Assembly: GCF_030734285.1 (NCBI RefSeq)
Contig: NZ_CP132295.1
Location: 620,001-684,000 of the forward strand
Length of the DNA: 64,000 bases
Reading direction: 5' to 3'
Origin: Natronococcus sp. AD-5
GTDB lineage: Archaea > Halobacteriota > Halobacteria > Halobacteriales > Natrialbaceae
Below, piece after piece: positions 27,157-35,426 of this stretch. Position 1 is the first letter of the stretch. Each line of letters opens with the position of its first letter. The notes under the pieces are model-generated. The model worked only from the letters and a program-made list of their open reading frames with translations. It made no database searches and had not been told where the DNA came from. Position numbers and translations under genes: made by a program.

Positions 27157-27177
27157 CCTCGGGGCTCAACCCCGAGG
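27157..27177. repeat. Perfect 8-bp hairpin, possible terminator
   Basis: CCTCGGGG and CCCCGAGG with a 5-base loop lie between the Tat gene and the HtrA gene, which converge here. It could end transcripts from either side, though no clear T-tract follows. Confidence 0.3.
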
Positions 27178-27286
27178 CGATCCGTCAGTGGATCGTGCTG
27201 TACCCGTGAACGCAACCGCCACGCGAAGTCACAGGTACGCCGATGAGAGGTAATCGTGGTAAATAGCTGATCCGACAGATCGGGGG

Positions 27287-28270
27287 TCACTCGATCTGTA
27301 CGTGCACCGCGGCCGGTTCGGTCGCCCGGTCGGGACGTTCGGCGAGCGTAACCTCTTCGGTCGTCGCCCGCCCCTCTCGGAGCAACTCGATTTCGATCGT
27401 GTCGGTCGGTCGCGTCTCGGTGAGGAGATAGCGCTGTAGGTTCTCGTGCGTGTCGATCTCGTGACCGTCGATACCCGTAATCACGTCCCCGCCGACGGGC
27501 ACCTCGCGTCCACGAACCCGGCGGATTCTGCGACACCCTCGAAGTGCTGCGCTCGCTGGACCGAGAGGTGAGTCCACCACGAGTACGCCTCGAGGGGTCG
27601 CCAGGCCGTTGGCCTCGGCGATGGTGGGCGAAACGTCCAGCGTCCGAATGCGCAGGTAGGGATGACGGAATCGACCGTGCTCGATGAGTTCGGGGACCAC
27701 CCGGGTGACGACTGCGGCGGAAATAGCGAACCCGATATTCTCGCCGGCTTTCGCCCGATTAACTCCGACTACTTCGCCGTCGAGCGTTACGAGCGGGCCG
27801 CCGCTGTTTCCGGGATTGATCGCGGCGTCGGTCTGAATGGTGTCCGGAATGGTGAAACCGTTACCCGTCGGCGACGACCGATTTACGCCGCTGACGATTC
27901 CGGTCGTAATCGTTCCGTCCAGTCCCATCGGGTTGCCAAGCGCCGCGACTAGTACACCCGACACCGGGGGGCGTTGGGCGATTGGCAACGGATCCGCGTC
28001 CGTTGGGAGATTGCGGATCCGGATAACCGCGAGGTCCGTGTGCGCGTCGACTCCCACAACCCGGCCCGTCCCCCACGACCCGTCGCTGAACCGGAGATCG
28101 ACCTCTTCGACGTTGCCAACGACGTGCTGGTTCGTGATCACGTGGTCGGCGTCGTAGACGAATCCGGATCCGGTGCCGCCCGGCCGATATTGGTCCGGAT
28201 CGACGTATATCGACACCACCGACGAGATGGTTTCGCGATACAGCTGTTCGAACGTAGTCGTCGTGCTCAT
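27287..28270 (-). CDS. HtrA/DegP-like serine protease with PDZ domain
   Basis: The 327-residue protein combines a trypsin-like domain with one PDZ domain. The catalytic triad is complete: His49 (ITNQHVV), Asp79 (DAHTDLAVI) and Ser156 (INPGNSGGPLV). The PDZ domain, residues about 215-300, includes GLATPRGVLVVDSPLGPASA, GGDVITGIDGHEIDTHENLQ and the terminal ELLREGRATTEEVTLAERP. The family degrades misfolded proteins. This copy starts MSTTTTFEQLYRETISSVVS with no Tat signal or membrane anchor, so as annotated it would act in the cytoplasm, unlike many secreted or anchored relatives. The start at 28270 is chosen because residues match the family from here on. Intact, monocistronic. Confidence 0.9.
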   Translation of the reverse strand: MSTTTTFEQLYRETISSVVSIYVDPDQYRPGGTGSGFVYDADHVITNQHVVGNVEEVDLRFSDGSWGTGRVVGVDAHTDLAVIRIRNLPTDADPLPIAQRPPVSGVLVAALGNPMGLDGTITTGIVSGVNRSSPTGNGFTIPDTIQTDAAINPGNSGGPLVTLDGEVVGVNRAKAGENIGFAISAAVVTRVVPELIEHGRFRHPYLRIRTLDVSPTIAEANGLATPRGVLVVDSPLGPASAALRGCRRIRRVRGREVPVGGDVITGIDGHEIDTHENLQRYLLTETRPTDTIEIELLREGRATTEEVTLAERPDRATEPAAVHVQIE

Positions 28271-28466
28271 CTGATATTGTCGCAACAGGCACTATACTGC
28301 CGTGCTGTCGCTGTATTCACTTCGAGTTAAGGTCTATGTTATCATAAGGCATTCGGCGGCGTACGTCACCAGTTACCCCTCAAACGTTCGAAACGTTCCG
28401 TGCGGTTGATTCCGGATCGATCACGGCGTCGCGAAGTCACCCTTCGCTTGTTGAAACTCCGGGAGT

Positions 28467-28613
28467 TTAGAGGCCGAACAATCGGAGAACGATCCCGAGC
28501 ACGACGCCCGAGATGCCGACGAGCAGTCCGATGCCAGGGACGACGGGGATAGGGATGAGACCGATAGCAAAGATAATCGCGAGAACGATAACGATGGTTG
28601 ATATTCTGACCAT
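28467..28613 (-). CDS. 48-residue hydrophobic membrane microprotein
   Basis: On the minus strand an ATG at 28613 opens a 48-residue product made almost entirely of two hydrophobic segments, VRISTIVIVLAIIFAIGLIP and PGIGLLVGISGVVLGIVL, joined by a proline-rich turn (IPIPVVP). It ends RLFGL. The clean frame with haloarchaeal codon use in an otherwise gene-free stretch supports it. The position, about 200 bases before the HtrA start and on the opposite side of its promoter, gives no functional clue. Confidence 0.5.
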   Translation of the reverse strand: MVRISTIVIVLAIIFAIGLIPIPVVPGIGLLVGISGVVLGIVLRLFGL

Positions 28614-28985
28614 GTCGTACGTATCCGCTATTTCCGTGTAGCGATTGCGCTTGCTGTTTCATTCTCCGTCAGATATCGCCACTCAGCGTGGTTTCGAGGC
28701 TGCTTGCAGAAAGCCGAGTTACTTTGGATATCCGTCTCGTGTCATCGACTACGATCGTCGACCACGTGTAGAAAACCCGTCGAGCGATCTCGGAACTCTC
28801 GTCGGTGAGGTCCGTACCTACTCTGCTCCTCCCCGTTGGTTCCGATTGGGGAGTAAACCACCGACTCGCGCGCCGAATTCGCTCCGGAGGACTTCGCGCC
28901 GAAGTACCGGTGGTAGTTCGCGGGCTCTCATCCCGAACGGTCCGTACCCGTTACGGGATTCGCTCGGGCTAATTTTCGTCTTCGG
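28614..28985. other. No supported gene
   Basis: A plus-strand frame (28645-29025) is basic and Ser/Arg-rich without family resemblance and overlaps the HalOD1 gene, so it is not accepted. Nothing else is seen. Confidence 0.4.
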
Positions 28986-29300
28986 TTACGCCGTACCCGA
29001 TACGACGATGGTCCCTGTTGCATGAATGGTGACGGTGTACGTTTCGAACGAAAACGATACGTGTCCGGCGTTTCGCCCGGTGCTTTCGTTCGCGGGTTCG
29101 AAGATCGTTTCGAGGCTGTCGGGATCGATCCGGTCGTAGAGTCGGTCGATGTCCTCGGGTTCGGCGTTCGAGAGCTTCGCGACCGTCGAAACGATGGTTT
29201 CAGCGATCGACTCGTCGCTGTCCCAGTCGTAAGAGACGAAGGCCGTCTCCATTTCGCGGTCGATCCTGGACGCGTCGTGCGTATCTTGAACTACGGTCAT
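28986..29300 (-). CDS. HalOD1 output-domain protein
   Basis: The 104-residue protein matches the haloarchaeal output domain HalOD1: SIAETIVSTVAKLSNAEPED, then IDRLYDRIDPDSLETIFEPA, and a beta-hairpin end VSFSFETYTVTIHATGTIVV. These domains are found alone or fused to signalling modules in haloarchaea and are thought to relay or read out sensory signals; their exact activity is unknown. The start at 29300 (MTVVQDTHDASRID) is preferred over a codon ten residues earlier. No sensor gene adjoins, though the broken histidine kinase at 23473 and the response regulator at 32006 lie within 6 kb. Confidence 0.75.
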   Translation of the reverse strand: MTVVQDTHDASRIDREMETAFVSYDWDSDESIAETIVSTVAKLSNAEPEDIDRLYDRIDPDSLETIFEPANESTGRNAGHVSFSFETYTVTIHATGTIVVSGTA

Positions 29301-29781
29301 TGAAATCACCAATTGTTGCGGGACAGTCACTCCGTGTGACTGGAATATCTGTATGGGTGCAGATAATATAAATCCCTGTCAGACAATTTACGTAGGATTG
29401 TATGACGAAATAAACAATGATCGCGAGACGGTGACTGCTCAGAGCGGGCAGTTTCGTCATACGTCTCTCCGGCTATCGATTCGAGAATACGGCCCCCCGT
29501 GGGATAGTGTTTTCAGCGTCACACAACGCATATTCCGTCCGGGACGAACCGAACCTCGGTCAGCCCGACGGTGAGCGACGATCGCCGTAATAAATTCGAT
29601 TCTCCTCTACGGAAGGTGCCGCGTCTCGAGTCTCAGTTACTAATACCTCTCGTATCACGCGCGCTCTTGAAGAGCAGGTCCTGCTCGACCGGCGGCCCTA
29701 CCAGCTCTTCGTCGGCCACTATAATCGTGTAGAGTATTCTTCGGAGAACGTGGAGATAATCGGGAAGAGACGTGACTTCCT
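29301..29781. other. No supported gene
   Basis: The stretch between the HalOD1 promoter side and the TnpB element end is A/T-richer near 29340-29410 and shows no convincing frame. Confidence 0.4.
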
Positions 29782-29825
29782 CCCCACCCTACTCGCCCGC
29801 TTGCGCTCGCTCCGTGAGGGTGGGG
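29782..29825 (-). ncRNA. TnpB 3' hairpin, candidate guide-RNA region
   Basis: The 9-bp stem CCCCACCCT/AGGGTGGGG encloses a loop of 26 bases at the end of the tnpB frame. In related elements the right end of tnpB overlaps the region that yields the reRNA (omega RNA) guide scaffold. Here the stem is perfect although the protein gene is broken. Assignment as RNA is inference from position. Confidence 0.35.
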
Positions 29826-31010
29826 CTTCCTGTTTCCACGACGCGCTTTGCAGGAACCGACTGGGTTCCCGTAGGGAGCGCAGTCTCCGCAGGCGTTGAT
29901 TCGGGACGCCCGTCCCTACTTGCTTCAGTCCGCGTACCAGGATGTCGTAGGCCGCGTTCCAATCGCGGTCCGCCGTGAATCCGCACGACGGACACAAGTG
30001 CTCGCGGACCCACAACGGTTTGTCCGTCTCGACACCACACGCCGCACACTCTTTGGTCGGCCCAGCCGGATCGACAGCGACGAAGTGCGTCCCTCCGCGT
30101 TCGCACTTGTACTCGAGCATTCGCGGGAACGTTCCCCATGCCGCGCCTGCTCGGTTCCGGCTGTTCGACGGGAGTTCCATCAACCTCTTGGCGTCGAGAT
30201 CTTCGACCGCCACGAAATCGTACTCTCGCGCGTAGTGGTTCGAGAGCTTGTGCAGGAAATCGCGGCGCTTCCGTTGTAGGTCGGCGTGATATTTGGCGAC
30301 GACGCGCTGTTGCTTGCGGTAGTTCTCCGAGCCGTGCTCTTTCCGTGAGAGCTCCCGTTGCTCTCGTTCCAACCGGTCGCGTTCGTCGGACAGGTCGGGG
30401 CGTTCGACGGCAGTACCGTCGGTGTCGTGAGCGTACTTCAGGATACCCACGTCGATCCCGACACAGTTCTCGAGTGTCTTGGGTTTCGACGGTGCGTCGT
30501 CTTTGGTTTCGATCCCGAGGACGGCGAACCACTCCCCGGTCGGCTCCTGCTTGATGACGACCTCTTTGATCGTAGCGTCGTCGGGAACGTCGCGGTGGTA
30601 GACCATCGGAATATCGCCGATTTTGGAAAGAGAAAGCACAGTACGGCCACTCGTGTTCTTGAGTTCGAAGCCGGTTTGGCTGTACTTGATCGAGCGGTAT
30701 TCCTGCGGCTCCTTCCACTTGAGTTCGCCGACGCGGTAGCCGTTGTCCTTCCGGCCTTTCAGTGTTGAGAGGTTGTCGTATAACCGTTGTACGACTTTCT
30801 GCAACACCTTCGGTGGACCTTCTTCAGATCGGTCCACTCACGTTTGAGGTCGGGAAGAATCGACTGCTCGGAGTAGGCGGACGTACCGTCTACTCGGTTG
30901 AGTCGGTGCAAAAAGTGGTTGTAGACCTGTCTGCAGGTATCGACAGTCCACTCTAACCGTTCGTGGAGTTTGTCGGTCGGGTCGAGTCGATACCTGTAGT
31001 TGTAGCGTAT
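29789..31010 (-). pseudogene. tnpB: TnpB RNA-guided endonuclease, frameshifted
   Basis: Frame one starts at 31010 with RYNYRYRLDPTDKLHERLEW and TVDTCRQVYNHFLHRLN, but its first codon is ATA where ATG is expected. A shift near 30800 leads to KVLQKVVQRLYDNLSTLKGR and the long core. The RuvC-like residues are all present: Asp in VGIDVGILKYAHD, Glu in VAVEDLDAKRLMELP, and Asp in ADRDWNAAYDILVRG. The zinc finger CAAC/CPSC is also intact. A second shift near 29925 moves the end to PESTPAETALPTGTQSVPAK and VVETGSPTLTERAQAGE. With a lost start and two shifts it should be inactive. Confidence 0.75.
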
Positions 31011-31013
31011 GGA

Positions 31014-31163
31014 CTACTCGTCTTCGTCGGACGGATCGGTGACACGGACGACCTTGACGGTGGCACCGCGCCACCGCTTCGGAACGAGTACGTGAGCACC
31101 GTTGCCGGTCGGTTTGACTTCGGCTTCGTGGACTTCGTGTCTTTCGACCTCGTACCGATCCAT
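31014..31163 (-). CDS. DUF2080 transposon-associated protein
   Basis: The 49-residue product reads MDRYEVERHEVHEAEVKPTG, then NGAHVLVPKRWRGATVKVVR, ending VTDPSDEDE. This is the DUF2080 family, found immediately upstream of tnpB in haloarchaeal elements. Its beta-rich core (AHVLVPKRWRG) resembles an AbrB/SpoVT-like fold, so DNA binding is plausible but untested. It ends three bases before the ATA that replaces the tnpB start, so the two were likely translated together. It is intact. Confidence 0.7.
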   Translation of the reverse strand: MDRYEVERHEVHEAEVKPTGNGAHVLVPKRWRGATVKVVRVTDPSDEDE

Positions 31164-31391
31164 TACCAATGTTTGGACTACGTATAAACATAAAGCAACC
31201 GATCACGTAGGCCTGCGGGCCTGCGAAAGAACAGCGCAAGAAACTCGAGCGGCGCTGTATTCCCTCCCTGCTCGCTTCGCTCGCTGAGGAAGGGGCATTA
31301 GCGCCGCTATTTAGGTAAACAGCACGGTTCGCCGGCACCGCCGTTCATACGCTAGCGCAAAGTACATTTGCAGATCTGGACAACGGAGGGT

Positions 31392-31877
31392 ATGAGTGGA
31401 ACCGACCCGCAACTGGATACCGTAGACCACGGGATCCTTCACCTGCTGCAGAAGGACGCCCGGAACAACACGACTCGAGAGATCGGTGAAGCGGTGGGGG
31501 TCTCCGCCGGAACAGTTCGGAACCGAATCGAGAAACTGGAAGATGCTGGCGTAATTCGAGGGTACGTACCCGATATTAACTACGAGAAAGCGGGCTATCA
31601 GCTGGAAATTCTCTTCACCTGCACTGCAGTCGACCCGTCCGAAGCGCTCGCCGAGGACATCCTTGACAAACACGGCGTCGTCACCGTTCGAAAGTTGCTC
31701 GCCGGAGAAGAAAATTACCACGTCACGGTCGTTGGCACCGACACGGACGACGTTTCAGAGATCGCTAACTCGATCCGCGACTGCGGTCTCGAGATCGTGC
31801 GCTCCGAGGTTCTGGATGAGGAGTACATCCAACCGTTCAACCACTTCGGGAAAGAGGTGTCTCAGAACGAAGACTGA
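31392..31877 (+). CDS. Lrp/AsnC-family transcriptional regulator
   Basis: The 161-residue protein has an N-terminal winged helix (residues about 8-60: LDTVDHGILHLLQKDARNNT, TREIGEAVGVSAGTVRNRIE and KLEDAGVIRGYVPDINYEKA). A C-terminal RAM-like ligand-binding domain follows (LEILFTCTAV through VRKLLAGEENYHVTVVGTDT). Such regulators bind small metabolites, often amino acids, and control transport or catabolism. It is transcribed toward the response regulator, 128 bases upstream, with its own probable promoter. Start at 31392 matches the family N-terminus. It marks the boundary where dense intact genes begin. Confidence 0.85.
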   Translation: MSGTDPQLDTVDHGILHLLQKDARNNTTREIGEAVGVSAGTVRNRIEKLEDAGVIRGYVPDINYEKAGYQLEILFTCTAVDPSEALAEDILDKHGVVTVRKLLAGEENYHVTVVGTDTDDVSEIANSIRDCGLEIVRSEVLDEEYIQPFNHFGKEVSQNED

Positions 31878-31974
31878 TGAATTAACACTATTTCCGATAA
31901 AGTTTGCCCATATACCTTCTAAATAAGCAGCGAATGACCTGTTCGTTCCGCCATCACAAAATTTTGACCGGACC

Positions 31975-31980
31975 TTTATA
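31975..31980 (+). promoter_or_regulatory. TATA box of response regulator gene
   Basis: TTTATA is centred 28 bases before the GTG at 32006, the spacing of a leaderless haloarchaeal promoter. This decides the GTG start over upstream codons. Confidence 0.5.
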
Positions 31981-32005
31981 CGCATTCGCCCCGCGGGTGA
32001 CCGTA

Positions 32006-32467
32006 GTGAGTGCTCATAGTCAGCCAAGCGCCGACACGAGCGACGGACCCGTGGATATTCTACTCGTCGAAGATAACCCGGGCGACGTTCGACTCATTCA
32101 GGAGGCGTTCAAAGAAACGGAAATTGAACAGACACACCAGGTTTTTACTAACGGCGAAGATGCGCTGGATTTTCTTCTCGAGAGCAACGAGTGCTCGCCT
32201 CCGGATCTCGTCTTTTTGGACTTGAACCTCCCGGGAAAAGACGGGTGTGAAATTCTCGAAACGATCAGGGATGATTCACAGCTCGAACGCCTTCCCGTGA
32301 TTATTCTTACGAGTTCCGAGGACAGCGACGACGTCGAGAGGTGCTACAGGGCTAACGCGAATGCCTATCTGACGAAGCCGACGGATCTCGACGAACTCGT
32401 TTCTGTAGTAAAATCGGTCGAACAATTTTGGGCCGAGCACGTCCAGTTACCGCTGATCTCACGGTGA
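32006..32467 (+). CDS. Rcp1-type single-domain response regulator
   Basis: The 153-residue protein is a lone receiver domain: VDILLVEDNPGDVRLIQEAF with the acidic pair, phospho-acceptor Asp72 in VFLDLNLPGKDG, Thr/Ser in VIILTSSEDSDD, and the conserved Lys in NAYLTKPTDLDEL. There is no output domain, as in cyanobacterial Rcp1-like and many haloarchaeal regulators that pass phosphate to other proteins. The GTG start follows from the TATA box. The only histidine kinase in the window, 23473-24566, is broken, so a partner must be elsewhere. Confidence 0.85.
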   Translation: MSAHSQPSADTSDGPVDILLVEDNPGDVRLIQEAFKETEIEQTHQVFTNGEDALDFLLESNECSPPDLVFLDLNLPGKDGCEILETIRDDSQLERLPVIILTSSEDSDDVERCYRANANAYLTKPTDLDELVSVVKSVEQFWAEHVQLPLISR

Positions 32468-32909
32468 ATTCCGGCTTCTCTTCCCAACGCGGGCGCGTCT
32501 CGCGATACGTTATCACCCCCATCCTCGCGAGCATCCGCAGCTCGGGCCTTCGCCGCTCTCTAGAAAACTGTCCAGCCAGTTCCAGAACACCCAACGCGAG
32601 TACGATCGCGAGGACGAGCGGGATAGTAGAGGAGTCGGTATTTCAGCGGAAACCCGGTGTGTCACGGTCGATAGGCAGACTACCGTCACGGCCTCTCTGG
32701 AGTGTCCACAGAGGAACGCCGCGCACGAGTTGAACAGAATCCGATCGCTCCGGACTCGAGCGGAGTTCGATCCGCTGATCGCCGTTACTGGCATCTCCAG
32801 GAGTCGCGGACGTCTCGTCTCCCGTCGGATTCGACTCGGAGCGGTGCTCGGACGAGGGGACTCGTTCCGGTTTCGGAACGCTTGAGACCTCCTGTTCGAA
32901 AGACCGACT
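32468..32909. other. Intergenic; possible decayed small membrane ORF
   Basis: The minus strand has an open stretch ending near 32352 that reads TIPLVLAIVLALGVLELAGQ then a basic tail, but it has no start and runs into the response regulator gene. No gene is called. Confidence 0.3.
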
Positions 32910-34067
32910 GTGACTCGCGCCCGACTCTTCGGTTCCCTCTGTGGGTTCGTCTTTCTCGTCAACCTCGCCAGAATCGTCTTCGCGCCGCTCCTGGACGTTT
33001 TCATCGCCGAATTCGGTATCGGCGAGGCGACCGCCGGACTCATCGTGACGCTCGCGTGGGTGGGGAGCGCGTCCCCTCGACTGCCCACGGGGTGGCTCCT
33101 CACGAGAGTCCCGAGACACCACGTCGTGATCTCGTCCGGGATAATTCTCGCCGTCTCCTCCGGCATCGCTGCGACCGCGACGACGATCCAACACCTCATG
33201 GCCGGAGCCTTCCTCATGGGCATCGCCTCCGGCGTGTACTTCGTCTCGGCGAATCCGCTCTTGAGCGAACTGTACCCGGAGCGCGTCGGACGGATCATCG
33301 GGATCCACGGGGCCGCCAGCCAGATCGCCGCGGTGATCGCCGCCCCGTTCGTCGTCCTCGCGCTCTTCGTCGACTGGCGACTCTCGCTGTGGGTGATCGC
33401 CGTCGGTGCAGCAGCGATAACGGCCTACACGTGGTACGCCGCGAGCACGACCGATCTGCCGACGGCCGGACGGGCCGATCGCGACTTCGTGGCCGGCGCA
33501 CTTTCGGAGTGGCGTCTCATCGTCACGTCGTTAGCGATCGTCGGCGCGGCATCGTTCGTCTGGCAAGGACTGTTCAACTTTTACGAACTGTACATGCAGT
33601 GGAAAGGGCTCTCCGATTGGATGGCGGGAGCGATGCTCACGATCGTCTTCGCCGCCGGCGTTCCCGCGTTTTACTTCGGCGGCGATCTAGCGGATAGATT
33701 TCCGCACGTCCCGTACCTGCTCGGAATCGTCGGCGCGTTCTCCGCAAGCGTATTGCTATTGACGATCGCAGAAAGCCTGCTCGCACTGGCCGTACTCACC
33801 ACGATCGTCGGATTCGTCATCCACGCCCTGTTCCCGGCCATAGACACGTACCTCCTCGACACGCTCCCGGATTCGACGCGGGGCAGCGCCTACGCCGTGT
33901 TCAGTTCCAGCTGGATGCTCATGCAGGCGGTCGGTTCGTCCGCCGTCGGCCTGTTCCTCGAGCGCGGGCACACCTACGACTCGGTGTTCGGCAGTAGCGC
34001 TCTCCTCCTCGGAGCCACGATCATCGTCCTCGTGGTTCTCGAGCGGACGGGACGACTGCCGAGTTGA
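32910..34067 (+). CDS. MFS transporter
   Basis: The 385-residue membrane protein has 12 predicted helices in two halves (1-180 and 200-385) with a short charged central loop. It begins from a GTG: MTRARLFGSLCGFVFLVNLA. The cytoplasmic loop 2-3 signature is weak (GWLLTRVPRHHVV), and the second-half equivalent is GGDLADRFPHVPYL. ALFPAIDTYLLDTLPDSTRG resembles loops in drug or metabolite exporters of this superfamily. Substrate unknown. Neighbours offer no pathway. High GC and intact. Confidence 0.8.
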   Translation: MTRARLFGSLCGFVFLVNLARIVFAPLLDVFIAEFGIGEATAGLIVTLAWVGSASPRLPTGWLLTRVPRHHVVISSGIILAVSSGIAATATTIQHLMAGAFLMGIASGVYFVSANPLLSELYPERVGRIIGIHGAASQIAAVIAAPFVVLALFVDWRLSLWVIAVGAAAITAYTWYAASTTDLPTAGRADRDFVAGALSEWRLIVTSLAIVGAASFVWQGLFNFYELYMQWKGLSDWMAGAMLTIVFAAGVPAFYFGGDLADRFPHVPYLLGIVGAFSASVLLLTIAESLLALAVLTTIVGFVIHALFPAIDTYLLDTLPDSTRGSAYAVFSSSWMLMQAVGSSAVGLFLERGHTYDSVFGSSALLLGATIIVLVVLERTGRLPS

Positions 34068-34222
34068 AACGGCACCGGTGGAGAACTCACGAACTGCTCG
34101 CCGGCGTCGAGAAACCGGTAGCCGTTGCAGGCGGATGATCGCGGAAACGGCGTTACGGTGCCCGTCGCCCGAGCGAGAGCCGGTGAAACGACACGGGTGG
34201 CGGTCACCCCGAAAATGATCGG

Positions 34223-34381
34223 TCAGCCACGATGCTCGTTTATCCTACTAAATTCGATCCGGACGACGATCAACGGCAGCAGAAAAACGAGGACGAGACC
34301 GGCGTATACGATGATCTCCGTCCATTCTGGGGGCTGTCCATCAGAAGCACGAAGAGACGATCGCTGAGACCACTCGTACAC
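34223..34381 (-). CDS. 52-residue single-helix membrane protein
   Basis: From a GTG at 34381 the minus strand encodes YEWSQRSSLRASDGQPPEWT, then the hydrophobic EIIVYAGLVLVFLLPLIVVR and a charged end IEFSRINEHRG. One membrane helix is predicted with the short tail on the cytoplasmic side. It is too short to assign. The GTG start is uncertain since the frame is open further upstream. Confidence 0.4.
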   Translation of the reverse strand: MYEWSQRSSLRASDGQPPEWTEIIVYAGLVLVFLLPLIVVRIEFSRINEHRG

Positions 34382-34508
34382 GTCCGGTGTGTCGAACGCT
34401 TTCCTCCACTAGCCGCCCGAGGGCCGGGATCTAGCGTTCGTGGTGGTCACCTGTAGCGATCCGCGTGTCCAGAGACGGAGCGTGGGTATCACGACTTCTG
34501 GGGTTCGA

Positions 34509-34688
34509 CTACCGGTCGTCGGCGGGGTCATCCACGTCGAGGATGCGAAACCTCGGTTCGGCACAGCCGCACGCCAGATTACGACTGAGCGGATTGACCG
34601 TCCCATCGGCGGTGACCTGGGCGGCCACGATTGCTCCGCAGTTTAAACATCTGACCGGCGCTCGTCGGCTGGTATCGCTGTTGGACAT
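34509..34688 (-). CDS. CxxC/CxC zinc-finger-like microprotein B
   Basis: The 59-residue product reads MSNSDTSRRAPVRCLNCGAI, then DGTVNPLSRNLACGCAEP, and ends ILDVDDPADDR. It is the close paralogue of microprotein A (2345-2524), with the cysteine positions, the PL.R turn and the DDPADD end all conserved; microprotein C at 14881-15033 is more distant. The four cysteines suit one zinc. The start is fixed by alignment with A and by the shared promoter-region blocks upstream. Function unknown. The gene lies between the MFS gene and a nuclease-domain relic. Confidence 0.65.
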   Translation of the reverse strand: MSNSDTSRRAPVRCLNCGAIVAAQVTADGTVNPLSRNLACGCAEPRFRILDVDDPADDR

Positions 34689-34723
34689 GGGCCGATCCTC
34701 AACGGGGGTGTTACTGGTAGCGG

Positions 34724-34758
34724 CAATAAGAGGCCCCGTCGATTCCCAGTATCTGGTA
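34724..34758 (-). promoter_or_regulatory. Conserved promoter region of microprotein B
   Basis: On the minus strand TACCAGATACTGGGAATCG (34740-34758) precedes CTTATTG (34724-34730). Both blocks and their spacing to the ATG (about 36 bases from the TATA-like block) match those of microprotein A at 2561-2594. Confidence 0.45.
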
Positions 34759-34794
34759 CGCGATCCCGAATCGGTTCGCGACGAACCGGCCTGA

Positions 34795-35219
34795 CGGAGT
34801 TCGATAGACGGATCCGGTTCGGCGAGCGGGTCGGCGAAGCGCGCCGACCGAGCGAGAACTACGCGAAGGCGCTGGACGCGATGGACGGCGACCGCCGGGT
34901 CGAGGAGAGCGCGTACCCGCCGCTCGAGGCCGACGGCGAACGGGTACCCGTATCCATCCGCGGCGTCGTCGACTTGGTTCACGTATCCGAGGATACCGTC
35001 GAAATCGTCGACTACAAAACGGAGCGGGGGCGACGCGCCGAGGCGGAGTATCGGACGCGGCAAAGCGTGTACTACCCCGCCCTCGAGGAGGCGTATCCGG
35101 ATCGGACGATCACCGCGAGCATCGGTTACACGGCGGACGGCGAACGAGAAGCGGCGGCGTCGCTCTCGAGGGACGAACGTATCGAACTGCCTTGTGATCG
35201 ACAGCGTGGGAACCGATAG
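34795..35219 (+). pseudogene. RecB-like PD-(D/E)XK nuclease domain fragment
   Basis: The open frame reads GERVGEARRPSENYAKALDA, PPLEADGERVPVSIRGVVDL, then VHVSEDTVEIVDYKTERGRR with the GVVDL...VDYKT core of PD-(D/E)XK nucleases (Asp, Asp and Lys), YRTRQSVYYPALEEAYPDRT with the motif IV Gln-x3-Tyr, and TADGEREAAASLSRDERIEL. This is the C-terminal nuclease domain of UvrD/AddA-type helicase-nucleases. The helicase part (over 800 residues) is absent and the end is frameshifted. High GC suggests a recent deletion from chromosomal DNA. Confidence 0.55.
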
Positions 35220-35426
35220 CGGTAGCGGGTTCTGAAGGGACCACTACCCGATAGGCGGCACCAGCATCTCCGTTCTGATCGGCGCGTCGTCCGACGTTCG
35301 ACTCTCGGTTAGCCGTCGGCGACGGTCGGACGCTCTCGCTCGAGGACGGCTAACGCGGTGCACGCTTTTGAACGGGTCGATCACCTGCGGTCAAGATACT
35401 TGGAAACCCGTTTCGTCACCCGTAAT

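Larger units (their letters stand above)
29782..31258 (-). mobile_element. IS200/IS605-type TnpB element (no TnpA)
   Basis: The unit contains a DUF2080 gene and a broken tnpB on the minus strand, with secondary structure at both sides: CCCCACCCT/AGGGTGGGG at 29782-29825 on the tnpB 3' side, and ACAGCGC/GCGCTGT at 31231-31258 on the 5' side. No Y1 transposase (TnpA) is present, as in IS1341-type elements. Exact ends cannot be fixed by eye. Confidence 0.55.

Noticed and set aside
28645-29025. 126-codon plus-strand frame
   Set aside because: Ser/Arg-rich, overlaps the HalOD1 gene and shows no family or promoter.
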